From the IMG/VR virus record IMGVR_UViG_3300050129_000104, positions 1 to 26,864 of that record: a stretch of 26,864 nt of DNA; one strand, 5' to 3'. The translations under genes were made by a program, and so were the position numbers. This stretch comes from a virus. This document shows, in pieces, positions 1 to 5,845 of the stretch. The notes below the pieces were generated by a model. It was not told the origin of the DNA and did not search any database. It saw nothing but the letters and a program-made list of their open reading frames with translations. Positions within the stretch are counted from its first letter, which is position 1. Every line of letters begins with the position of its first letter.

Positions 1-773
1 GGAGTCAACGGCAAAGGCTGCTGGCGAATCTGCGCAGCTACTTCCGGCTGGCCTTGCGCCTCGGCCACTTTGGCGTCAGCCTCGGCCAGCTCCTTCGCTT
101 TGCGCTTGGCTTCAGCCTCGGCCTCTTCGCGGCGCCTGCGGTTCTCTTCTGCCTCCAGGCGCAGGCGCTCGTTCTTCTCCCGCTGGCGATATCCCGCCAT
201 GCCGCGGTCGAGAAAAGCCTCAGCCTCGTCATAGGGCTTCATCACATCGCGCTGCAATTCGAGCGTGGCCTGATAGGCGTCATAGGCCGGCTTGCGTAGC
301 CGGTCAACGCGCTCCTGGGCCCGCTTGCGCATCTCGCGCAGGCGCACCAGTTCGTTTCCGGCGACCAGGTACTCATCGGACGAGACGATGCTCAGCGCCT
401 TCACTTGGACGGCCACCGCGAGGGCTTGGAGCTTGAGCTCGTCCTCGTCCTCCGGGATCTCCGGGATGCCGGCGGCTTGCGCGGGAACCTGCGGCTCATC
501 TTCTACCGCCGCGGGCTCGCCCTCGACCTTAAAGGACGGGTGGTCTGGATTCTTGAGCAGATGCGCGGCGAAGTAAGTGCCAAGGGAATCGGCATGGAAG
601 AAATCATCTGCCATTTCTTCGCCGACGTTTGGGTATCCGTAGACCGCCCCGGCGGGCTCCTTCTTGGTCGGATGGAACCGGAGATACAGGACGAAGTTTT
701 CTTCGTCGTACCCGGCCTGCTTGATTCGCCCAGATTCAACATCCTTGAGCTCGATGACGGTTGCAGTTGTCAT
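1..773 (-). CDS. KTSC-domain protein with charged coiled-coil tail (partial, 3' end outside window)
   Basis: The reading frame is open from an ATG at 771-773 to the window edge (257 codons, no stop), so the C-terminus is missing. A strong ribosome binding site (GGAGAAGG) sits just before the ATG, 9 bases after the exonuclease stop, so the two are co-transcribed. Residues about 10-80 match the KTSC pattern: an S-x-x-I-x-x-x-GYD start, a central VYGYPNVGEEM segment and an S-x-G-TYF segment. KTSC domains are short, of unknown biochemical function, found alone in phages and at the end of some lysyl-tRNA synthetases. Residues about 90-125 are acidic and Pro/Glu-rich. The rest is a highly charged Arg/Glu/Lys/Ala helix that should form a long coiled coil. 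Position after recT and exonuclease suggests an early DNA-metabolism accessory role, which is inference only. Confidence 0.85.
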   Translation of the reverse strand, partial: MTTATVIELKDVESGRIKQAGYDEENFVLYLRFHPTKKEPAGAVYGYPNVGEEMADDFFHADSLGTYFAAHLLKNPDHPSFKVEGEPAAVEDEPQVPAQAAGIPEIPEDEDELKLQALAVAVQVKALSIVSSDEYLVAGNELVRLREMRKRAQERVDRLRKPAYDAYQATLELQRDVMKPYDEAEAFLDRGMAGYRQREKNERLRLEAEENRRRREEAEAEAKRKAKELAEADAKVAEAQGQPEVAAQIRQQPLPLT

Positions 774-782
774 AGCCTTCTC

Positions 783-1460
783 CTACGCGGCCTTTATGCC
801 GTGGTTCTTCTTCCATGCGTTCAGGGTTGCGCGGGCATGGTCCGCGTTGGCTTCGTTAGCCTGGTCGTCCCAGGCGGTGAGCGTTACCGCAGCAATCGCG
901 GCGTCCGCGTCGCGTGGATCTTCGTAGCAGATGGCCGCATATCTTCCCGTGGGAAACAGCTGCACAGACATTCGGCCCAAATGGCCGCAGCGCGGGCGGC
1001 CGGTTTTCAAGAGCTCGTAATCCGCAGTCTGCAGCGCCCATCCGGGATGCCTTGAGGCGCAACACTTTCGGTCGATAATGTATCTCACTGGCCCTATCCA
1101 GGCCTCAACATCTGGAGTCCCGCCAACCTCAACCCCGCAGATTAAGCCAAGCATGGGCTGCTCGACGGCGATTATCCTGGGCTTAACTTCGCGGCGAAAT
1201 TTTAGCCACGCCTCGAAATATGGGATCTCGTCGTCTGCCATCCAGGTGTCGTCGATGAAGCCGTGGATGTCGTACTCTGCGCACCATTTGTGGACGTTGC
1301 GCCCGCGGCGGCGCGCATTCTCCAAGACGTCTGCAGGCACCATGGAAAAGTTGAAGATGCCCTGCGCCGTCAGCGAGCCGGTCACCGATGGCCGCTCAAT
1401 GCCCGCGGCGTTGCGGTAGATGTGCCGGTCTTCTTCGAATGAGAATGCCAGGTCTTCCAT
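783..1460 (-). CDS. PD-(D/E)XK nuclease (phage recombination exonuclease, Cas4/YqaJ-like superfamily)
   Basis: 225 residues, ATG at 1460 with an A-rich GGA ribosome site 5 bases upstream. Motifs of the PD-(D/E)XK fold appear in order: H57 in an RGRNVH segment (the RG-x-x-H motif of Cas4/AddB-like nucleases), E100, D117 in GTPD, D130-R-K132 (the D/E-x-K signature) and Q144-x-x-x-Y148. Enzymes of this type degrade linear double-stranded DNA with divalent metal and supply single strands to an annealing protein. Here the annealing protein RecT lies directly upstream in the same operon, the usual exonuclease/RecT pairing of phage recombination modules. It could be another nuclease of the same superfamily, but the full motif set makes an active nuclease likely. 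Confidence 0.85.
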   Translation of the reverse strand: MEDLAFSFEEDRHIYRNAAGIERPSVTGSLTAQGIFNFSMVPADVLENARRRGRNVHKWCAEYDIHGFIDDTWMADDEIPYFEAWLKFRREVKPRIIAVEQPMLGLICGVEVGGTPDVEAWIGPVRYIIDRKCCASRHPGWALQTADYELLKTGRPRCGHLGRMSVQLFPTGRYAAICYEDPRDADAAIAAVTLTAWDDQANEANADHARATLNAWKKNHGIKAA

Positions 1461-1576
1461 AAAATCCTTTTCCTGCGGGCCGGATTAAAATTCACCGACC
1501 GCCCCACGCTTAATTCGCCGCTTATATAGGCCGCATGCTTAGCCGTCGGCTCACGCGCTATGTGGGTGCCACTAGC

Positions 1577-1596
1577 GTTTCAACCCCGGGCGCGAC
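1577..1596 (-). other. Solitary 20-base segment resembling a shortened type I-C CRISPR repeat, in the recT-exonuclease gap
   Basis: The 158-base gap between recT and the exonuclease holds a minus-strand segment beginning GTCGCGCCC and ending GGGGTTGAAAC. Type I-C repeats typically begin GTCGC-CCC and end GG-TTGAAAC around a central palindrome; here the central part is missing. Two mutually exclusive small stems can form next to it: 1592-1596 with 1602-1606, and 1585-1589 with 1598-1602. There is no second copy and no spacer, so this is not an array. It may be chance in GC-rich DNA. Nothing else in the gap is recognisable except a TATATA stretch near 1524-1530 that could serve as a promoter -10. 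Confidence 0.2.
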
Positions 1597-1618
1597 ACCG
1601 GGTCGCCGCAGGAGTTCT

Positions 1619-2593
1619 CTACCCTTCAACGGGCAACTGCTTCTCAAGCTCAAGCGCCAGCGTCTTCCAATCCGTGCTCGCGCCCTGAACCGTGTGGTCC
1701 TTAACGGCCTGGGCCCGCTGGACGTCGTCATAACGCAAGATCCCGAACAGCTCGAAGACGAGCTTCTTGTCGTGCGGTTCCGCGTTGCCGTTGCCGTTTT
1801 GCTCTGCGGGTGCCGGCTGCTCGTTCTTGGCCCATGCCATCGCCTTCTGGAGTTGGCTCTTGCGAATTTTCAGCGATGAATCGGTGCTTAGTGCTTCCTT
1901 GAGCCAGGCCTTCGCCTGTTCAATCGTCCGCCCGCTGGCCTTCCAGGCCTTGCCGAACTCGCGTGCCTCGTCCTGGGTAATGGGCTCGTCGAGCGGTGGC
2001 ATCTCTGCGATGGACCGGAACGGGCCTTCAATCGTTGGGCCTTCATAGTCGCCAGCCTCCTCAACGCTTATGAGCCCCTTCAGCGCATCGGGGAACGCAT
2101 CGCGCAAGGCGAAGCCGCGGGCGCGCATCTGGAGCATGCGGTAGGGATAGGTCTTCCATGGGCCATCCTTGTCCCAAAGCTTCGCCGTAACAGCGTCGGC
2201 CTTTGAGAAGCTGCGCTTTACCGGCTTCTTTCCCTTGCGCTTGACGATGCAGGTCGCCTTCTCGTGGGTCCGGATGTCGGCCATGTCGTCTTCTTCAACG
2301 TCCTCGCACTCAGGGTGCGACTTTACGATGGCGAGCTGCAAGTCTCCCCACACGGAAGGCCGACCGTTGATAACCGCAATCCCCTGGAGCGCCTGCATCG
2401 GTTGCACGCCGAGTTCCTTGCCGAACTGAATGGCGATGAGAATATTGAAGGCGTTGCCCTTGTAGTCCTTTGGGACCAGGTCGGACTTCGCGGCGAGCTC
2501 TGCGAACTCCTTGGCCTCGGCCATCGTGTTGGGTTCAAGGGTGCGGCGCTGAAGCTGCTGCTGCGGCTGAAGTACTTCTAGAGCGACTGACAT
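1619..2593 (-). CDS. recT: RecT-family single-strand annealing recombinase
   Basis: 324 residues from an ATG at 2593. This start was chosen over upstream in-frame starts because AAAGGAAT lies 5-8 bases before it and the longer form would run through the preceding gene in another frame. Residues about 28-183 are the RecT core: a LVPKDYKGNAFNILIAIQFG segment (40-58), then LGVQPMQALQGIAVINGRPS (61-80), WGD, a basic KRKGKKPVKRSF strand (118-129) and YRMLQMRARGFALRDAFPD (151-169). RecT binds single-stranded DNA and promotes annealing and strand exchange. The C-terminal 140 residues are less conserved, rich in charged residues and a Gly/Asn/Ala linker, as is usual for protein-interaction tails. Its start overlaps the end of the Cys-rich gene by 16 bases, so they are coupled. 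Confidence 0.93.
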   Translation of the reverse strand: MSVALEVLQPQQQLQRRTLEPNTMAEAKEFAELAAKSDLVPKDYKGNAFNILIAIQFGKELGVQPMQALQGIAVINGRPSVWGDLQLAIVKSHPECEDVEEDDMADIRTHEKATCIVKRKGKKPVKRSFSKADAVTAKLWDKDGPWKTYPYRMLQMRARGFALRDAFPDALKGLISVEEAGDYEGPTIEGPFRSIAEMPPLDEPITQDEAREFGKAWKASGRTIEQAKAWLKEALSTDSSLKIRKSQLQKAMAWAKNEQPAPAEQNGNGNAEPHDKKLVFELFGILRYDDVQRAQAVKDHTVQGASTDWKTLALELEKQLPVEG

Positions 2594-2802
2594 ATATTCC
2601 TTTCCATCCACTGATTCTGCAAAACATTTGCGCACTGCTGGCCGCAGAGATGCTTGGTACCGCATATCCGGGAGTTTTCCTCGCTCCACGGCGTTAGATA
2701 GATCGATGCCGTCCGCACTGATTCGTAAGCCAGCCACCAGTGATTGACTACGCCCTTGGGTTTCCCGCAGACATCGCAAACGACCTGGGCCGTGATGCTC
2801 AT
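2578..2802 (-). CDS. Small Cys-rich, probably zinc-binding phage protein, first gene of the recombination operon
   Basis: 74 residues from ATG 2802. Cysteines at 9, 12 (CDVC), 47, 53 and 57 (C-x5-C-x3-C) make a two-knuckle zinc-ribbon-like pattern, with an NHWW motif between the pairs. No annotated family is recognised with certainty; it resembles small zinc-ribbon proteins often found in phage early operons. The ATG is chosen over an upstream GTG at 2820 because the promoter -10 (2810-2815) lies between them. Transcription should start at about 2802-2803, leaving essentially no leader and no ribosome site. The 3' end overlaps recT by 16 bases. A role in early gene control or recombination is inferred from position only. 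Confidence 0.65.
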   Translation of the reverse strand: MSITAQVVCDVCGKPKGVVNHWWLAYESVRTASIYLTPWSEENSRICGTKHLCGQQCANVLQNQWMERNICQSL

Positions 2803-2809
2803 TTCGGTA

Positions 2810-2839
2810 ACTATAGCCACGGCGCTAGACCGTTGTCAA
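2810..2839 (-). promoter_or_regulatory. Sigma70-like promoter of the recombination operon
   Basis: On the minus strand a perfect -35 TTGACA (2834-2839) is followed after 18 bases by TATAGT (2810-2815). The predicted start point, about 7 bases on, coincides with the ATG at 2802, giving a leaderless transcript. The -35 box touches the inverted repeat at 2838-2853. Confidence 0.65.
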
Positions 2840-2853
2840 TCCATTTTTGGATT
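2838..2853. promoter_or_regulatory. 16-bp inverted repeat, candidate repressor operator
   Basis: AATCCA and TGGATT arms are separated by four T bases: a perfect 6-4-6 dyad lying over the upstream edge of the leftward -35 box. On the plus strand it is followed by a T-run (attttttg), so a weak terminator is an alternative reading. The divergent small HTH protein is the obvious candidate ligand, but no binding data can be read from sequence. Confidence 0.4.
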
Positions 2854-2953
2854 ATTTTTTGTGACTAAGTCGATTTTCCCCTGTATTTATAGGGTTCACG
2901 GCTGCCTGAAAAACATTTCTGTATTATTAGCCGCAAAGTGTGGTAAAACCTAT

Positions 2954-2983
2954 TTGACGGAAAACGGCCCAGGTTTTTAAGAT
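2954..2983 (+). promoter_or_regulatory. Promoter of the HTH regulator operon
   Basis: TTGACG (2954-2959) and TAAGAT (2978-2983) are separated by 18 bases, the same spacing as the divergent leftward promoter. The expected start point, about 2990-2991, coincides with an in-frame ATG at 2991, so this transcript would also be leaderless. Confidence 0.5.
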
Positions 2984-2990
2984 GATAGCC

Positions 2991-3191
2991 ATGCCAATGA
3001 ACGTCGTTCAGCCCGAAAACATGATTTTGTTCGTGCAACACAAGATGGGCGCGCGGTCGAGAAAGGAGTTCGCCGAGGCACTTGGCTGCTCCGAATTGGA
3101 GGTCTCGCGCGTGCTTCGAGGGGAGCGTTTCCCGAGCAAGGCTATGTTGAAAAGGTTGGGGCTAAAGGTCGTCTATCAGATCGTTGAATAG
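2991..3191 (+). CDS. Small helix-turn-helix (XRE/Cro-like) phage regulator
   Basis: 66 residues from ATG 2991; in-frame alternatives at 2982 and 2997 cannot be excluded, as none has a good ribosome site. Residues about 22-48 form a lambda-repressor-type HTH: a SRKEFAEALGCSELEVSR segment followed by VLRGERFPS. The C-terminal pattern, leucine-rich then LGLKVVY, is typical of very small phage and mobile-element HTH proteins in which one domain makes the whole protein. It is divergent from the recombination operon and separated from it by a control region with facing promoters and a dyad, the arrangement of a Cro/CI-type switch. There is no dimerisation or cleavage domain, so a classical CI repressor is unlikely; a Cro-like or TA-antitoxin-like regulator fits better. 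Confidence 0.75.
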   Translation: MPMNVVQPENMILFVQHKMGARSRKEFAEALGCSELEVSRVLRGERFPSKAMLKRLGLKVVYQIVE

Positions 3192-3204
3192 GGGGAATAG
3201 TTCC

Positions 3205-3594
3205 ATGGCAAACGCATTTGTATCCATCCTTGACCACGCCGGTTCGGTCATCAAGGAAATCTTCGTTAAGGGCCTGCCCATTGCCGAGAAGCTTGACGCG
3301 GCTGCGGACCCGTATCTCGAGGAGGCGTTCCCTGGAATGGCCGGCCTCTTGAAATCCACCTTGGCCATGCTCGGGAACGCCGAGGCTACCGGCCTGGCGG
3401 CGGCCAGCGGTACCGCAACCGGGCCAGTGAAGTTGGCCGCAGTGGTTTCTTCGCTGGAGCCGATCGCGATCGACTATCTCAAGCAGCGCGGCATCACTGC
3501 GGATTCGACCACGATCACGAACTGGACGAATGCCTTCGTTGCGCTTTTGAATACAATTCCGGCGCCGAGCAAACCGGCGGCGCCAGCAGTTTAA
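3205..3594 (+). CDS. Hypothetical phage protein, 129 residues
   Basis: ATG at 3205 follows a purine-rich AGGGGGA ribosome site and lies 13 bases after the regulator stop, so the two share a transcript. The protein is Ala/Leu-rich, probably mostly helical, without Cys, without a signal peptide and without a clear membrane segment. The first 60 residues form an amphipathic pattern, the middle is Ala/Gly/Thr-rich, and the end is a Pro/Ala-rich tail. I do not recognise the family. Codon pattern and clear start support a real gene. Its place behind the regulator suggests an early or lysogeny-region gene. Confidence 0.7.
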   Translation: MANAFVSILDHAGSVIKEIFVKGLPIAEKLDAAADPYLEEAFPGMAGLLKSTLAMLGNAEATGLAAASGTATGPVKLAAVVSSLEPIAIDYLKQRGITADSTTITNWTNAFVALLNTIPAPSKPAAPAV

Positions 3595-3648
3595 CCGAGA
3601 TACCACCCGACGAAGGGGCCTAGTAGGAAGCGAATCCTGGAGAGGTAA

Positions 3649-3840
3649 ATGGGCGCGGAGCCAAGCCGATTGATGCCGCGAGTGGGCCATAGTAAGCCGA
3701 ACCCACGAACACAAGCCCGTAAGATCGGTCGAAGGGTAGTAGCTGCAAGTCCGAACGGCCCCGCTATTCTGATTACGCCGGTGCCTTTTAGTGGCGATTG
3801 GATCGATGATGCCGCGGCTAGCGTACGCAGCTTTAGCTAA
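3649..3840 (+). CDS. Doubtful small ORF, 63 residues
   Basis: An ATG stands three bases after a very good GGAGAGG ribosome site. The product is basic in its first half, then Pro/Ala-rich, with no recognisable domain, no Cys and no membrane segment. The composition looks like translated non-coding GC-rich DNA, and it lies in a region with several inverted repeats. It is kept only because of the strong ribosome site and its position after the hypothetical gene on the same strand. Confidence 0.3.
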   Translation: MGAEPSRLMPRVGHSKPNPRTQARKIGRRVVAASPNGPAILITPVPFSGDWIDDAAASVRSFS

Positions 3841-4017
3841 TCTTTGAGAGTCCAGCCGGCTCCAAGCTTTAATCAAGTTTCCCCAGGTCAGGGCAACATG
3901 GCCTGCGGACGCGGCGGCAGTGGAAAACGACTCTGAGTTTACCCGGCTGGTGACTCACATGACGGGCCATGGGCCGCCGCGATAAGCTCCCACCACTGGG
4001 AGATGCAACCACGGAAT

Positions 4018-4047
4018 GGCCTGGGTGCAATGCCCAGGCCGCTTTTT
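4018..4047 (+). terminator. Rho-independent terminator or attenuator
   Basis: Stem GGCCTGGG (4018-4025) pairs perfectly with CCCAGGCC (4033-4040) around a 7-base loop, followed by GCTTTTT. It works only in the plus direction. It ends 10 bases before the ATG at 4057, so reading through it would be needed to express the next gene from upstream promoters. Confidence 0.75.
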
Positions 4048-4056
4048 AGAGGCCGC

Positions 4057-4485
4057 ATGTCCATCAAGACGATGCAATCGCATACCATGCAACTCCAGCA
4101 ACAGCTTCAGGCCGTCTCTGGGGCCCGCGACAATATCCTCCGCATCCTGATTGCCGTCACGCGCACCTACGGCGGCGAAGATAAGGAACTCGTTCTCGCG
4201 AAGATAGATTTGGCTGCCGTGAATCTTGCTCAGGAGGTTATCGACTGTCAGCCGTTGCCGGACGGAACTTTTAGGATCCGCCATCGCATGCTGACGGAGC
4301 CGCCCAAGATTGCGCTGGCCGAGCCGGCCGCAGAGGTGCAGGAGATGCAGGAGGAGCCGGAAGAGATAGCTCCGCCGTGTGATTGCACACACACAAAGGC
4401 TGAGCATATTGGCGGGGTGGGTTATTGCAGGCTGGGGAGTTGCGGGTGCGAGGGGTATCTTCCGGAGGAGGCGGTCCAGGCGTGA
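4057..4485 (+). CDS. Small phage protein with C-terminal Cys/His (zinc-type) motif
   Basis: 142 residues from ATG 4057, chosen because an AGAGG ribosome site precedes it and because a longer in-frame form would start inside the terminator region. The N-terminal half is helical and Gln-rich (MQLQQQLQAV). A central linker is Glu/Pro-rich. The last 35 residues carry CDCTH, then H, then C-x4-C-x-C and a terminal GYL, a compact Cys/His cluster also seen at the ends of many actinobacteriophage small proteins, where the pattern is C-x-C-H...H...C...C-x-C. The N-terminal helix plus zinc knuckle suggests a nucleic-acid- or protein-binding accessory protein; no specific function is known to me. Confidence 0.72.
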   Translation: MSIKTMQSHTMQLQQQLQAVSGARDNILRILIAVTRTYGGEDKELVLAKIDLAAVNLAQEVIDCQPLPDGTFRIRHRMLTEPPKIALAEPAAEVQEMQEEPEEIAPPCDCTHTKAEHIGGVGYCRLGSCGCEGYLPEEAVQA

Positions 4486-4646
4486 GGAGCCAGGATTGGC
4501 CGCCCCGAAAATACAGGCCGTTCTTGGGGTTCTTCTTTGTCCAGCCGTATGGATTTCGCGGATGGCTCTGCTGGTACAGGAGTGCGATGGATGGGCGCTG
4601 GGTGATTGGTTATCGCTGGCGCGGGTATGTGCGCTTTACACGCTGA
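4482..4646 (+). CDS. Tiny aromatic-rich protein, translationally coupled (54 residues)
   Basis: A GTG at 4482 overlaps the TGA of the preceding gene (GTGA), and a GGAGGAG stretch lies about 11 bases upstream in the previous gene's end. The product is unusually rich in Phe, Trp, Tyr and Arg (PFLGFFFVQPYGF, then WLCWYR, then GYRWRGYVRF), alternating basic and aromatic residues. It could be membrane-associated. No family is recognised. It ends 3 bases before the convergent holin-like gene. The moderate score reflects its small size and odd composition. Confidence 0.45.
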   Translation: MRSQDWPPRKYRPFLGFFFVQPYGFRGWLCWYRSAMDGRWVIGYRWRGYVRFTR

Positions 4647-4649
4647 CGC

Positions 4650-4958
4650 CTACTTCCCCACCTTAACCGCCGGCGTGGCATCCGGCCTGTCGGGAACTTC
4701 GTGCGAGGCCACCATCTGCACCGCGGCCTCTCCGGGAACGACTGCAGCCGTCTTGCCGGCATCGGTCTGCAGCATGGCGACGTAGACCTTCGCGAGGCTG
4801 CTGATGAATGTCGCGGCGCCAGCAATCTCCAGCGACTTCGGCGACTGGTTTAGGGCAAAATAACCGGAGACGAAGGTTCCGGTTACCATCAGAAACGAGC
4901 AAAGCCCGCTCGCGGTCGTCTTCCAGTTCTCGATTGCGTGGATGAGGAAAGCTTTCAT
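4650..4958 (-). CDS. Holin-like small membrane protein
   Basis: 102 residues from ATG 4958, preceded by AAAGGA 8 bases upstream. After a short amphipathic start there are two hydrophobic segments, about residues 14-36 and 42-63, and a hydrophilic C-terminal tail with Pro/Asp/Lys residues. Two membrane segments, a small size and a location in a block with an endolysin fit a class II holin, which makes inner-membrane holes that release or trigger the endolysin. Sequence alone does not prove holin activity; small phage membrane proteins with other roles look alike. It is the last gene of the minus-strand block and converges with the plus-strand gene ending at 4646. Confidence 0.6.
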   Translation of the reverse strand: MKAFLIHAIENWKTTASGLCSFLMVTGTFVSGYFALNQSPKSLEIAGAATFISSLAKVYVAMLQTDAGKTAAVVPGEAAVQMVASHEVPDRPDATPAVKVGK

Positions 4959-5010
4959 GGCAGAATTCCTTTCGTTATCGCATTATCATGATTTCGTGAT
5001 TTCGCACTAG

Positions 5011-5400
5011 TTACGGCGTGACGCTGAAGTTGACCGGCGGAGGCGGCGTGTTGCTCGGTATGGTCGCCGTGGACGTGACAGGCGTACTGGCCGCAGGATT
5101 GCCGCTCTGGTCCTTGCCGTTGACCACGAGCGAGTAAGTATGCGATCCGGCCGCTCCCGCAGGCGTCTGGGTATAGGTCAACGCCGTGGGCGCAATCGTT
5201 GAGCTGATAACCACCGGCTTGGTGGCGTTCGTGATGTCGCTCAAGGTGAAGCCACTAAGGCAATCGGTGGTCACGGTTGTCGAGCAGGCCGGCCAGGACG
5301 TCGCCCATGCGGAGTTGGCCTGCCAGGTAAACGTAACGCTGTTCGATTGCGCGAGCGCGGGCGAAGCCGCGAGAAGTAGCAGCCAGAGAAGTCGTTTCAA
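5011..5400 (-). CDS. Small secreted protein A, paralogue of the upstream gene
   Basis: 129 residues starting with TTG at 5400, justified by a strong GAGGTGA site 5 bases upstream and by the signal peptide it completes. Residues 1-18 are a classic Sec signal peptide: MKRL, a run of leucines, then SPALA before Gln. The mature part begins with an FTWQANSAW motif, carries two cysteines (WPAC...DC) that could form a disulphide, then an Ig/fibronectin-like beta pattern ending in a Thr/Pro-rich tail. The next gene upstream encodes a protein of the same length and plan (FTWQANPGW, WPPC...MC, SYT/YT then HT-FSLV). They look like a tandem duplication. Function unknown; secreted beta-sandwich proteins of this kind often bind ligands or other proteins. 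Confidence 0.72.
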   Translation of the reverse strand: MKRLLWLLLLAASPALAQSNSVTFTWQANSAWATSWPACSTTVTTDCLSGFTLSDITNATKPVVISSTIAPTALTYTQTPAGAAGSHTYSLVVNGKDQSGNPAASTPVTSTATIPSNTPPPPVNFSVTP

Positions 5401-5412
5401 GAAGTCACCTCG

Positions 5413-5811
5413 TTACGGGGTTTTGATTGCGAAAGCCAGGGGCGCCCCGGGGGCGGCAGCAGCCTTTATGGTGGTCGTTAGGGTTACCGGCGTTGATGCC
5501 GTCGCGGCTCCCGCCTGGTTCTTGGCGTTCGCGACCAAGCTGAAGGTGTGGACTCCGACCGTCGGCATCTTCCACATGGTGTAGGACAAGGCGGTCGCCG
5601 AGATGGTGTTCGAGACATTGAAGGGCGCCGATGGCTTGGTGACGTCCGAGATTGCGAAGCCGGTTCGGCACATGGTGGTAACCTTCGTTGTGCACGGGGG
5701 CCACGCGGACCATCCGGGGTTCGCTTGCCAGGTGAAGGCGGGGAATTGAGCCGGGGCGGTTGCGGTCGTAGCGACGGCCAGCGCGAGCACGAAGATATAG
5801 AGTGGTTTCAT
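5413..5811 (-). CDS. Small secreted protein B, paralogue of secreted protein A
   Basis: 132 residues from ATG 5811 with AAAGG 8-9 bases upstream. Signal peptide in residues 1-22 (hydrophobic VLALAVATTATAPA before Gln). The mature part repeats the plan of the downstream gene: FTWQANPGW, a Cys pair (WPPC...MC), IS-DV/DI-T, an aromatic YTM/YTQ, a V-HTFSLVANAKNQAG strand matching S-HTYSLVVNGKDQSG, and a STPVT-TTI/TATI stretch. The gap to the downstream gene is only 12 bases. The DNA shows fewer matches than the proteins, so the duplication is not recent. Role unknown; export into the envelope or medium is the only firm prediction. Confidence 0.75.
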   Translation of the reverse strand: MKPLYIFVLALAVATTATAPAQFPAFTWQANPGWSAWPPCTTKVTTMCRTGFAISDVTKPSAPFNVSNTISATALSYTMWKMPTVGVHTFSLVANAKNQAGAATASTPVTLTTTIKAAAAPGAPLAFAIKTP

Positions 5812-5845
5812 TGCGGGACCTTTCGCTGTAGAAAAAGGAGAGAAA

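Larger units (their letters stand above)
3595..4056 (+). ncRNA. Long gap without a convincing gene; possible structured RNA ending in tandem hairpins
   Basis: About 460 bases carry at most one weak small ORF (3649-3840). The 3' part is unusually rich in inverted repeats: GGGCCATGGGCC near 3964-3975, a perfect CTCCCA/TGGGAG stem with a 4-base loop (3987-4002) and a full terminator hairpin (4018-4047). Stacked hairpins followed by a terminator resemble the 3' end of a small phage RNA or an attenuator leader for the gene at 4057. No known RNA family (tRNA, riboswitch, 6S, hammerhead core) was recognised, and no clear promoter was found. Confidence 0.3.

Noticed and set aside
405-1055. 216-codon plus-strand frame across the KTSC and exonuclease genes
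   Set aside because: It crosses two well-supported minus-strand genes and shows no ribosome site or domain.
1461-1618. CRISPR array
   Set aside because: Only a single partial repeat-like segment, no second copy and no spacer.
2594-2779. Longer recT start upstream
   Set aside because: The extension is the out-of-frame shadow of the Cys-rich gene, and ATG 2593 has a good ribosome site and begins just before the RecT core.
3595-4056. tRNA or known ribozyme in the hairpin-rich gap
   Set aside because: No T-loop consensus, CCA end or hammerhead core could be placed on the stems.
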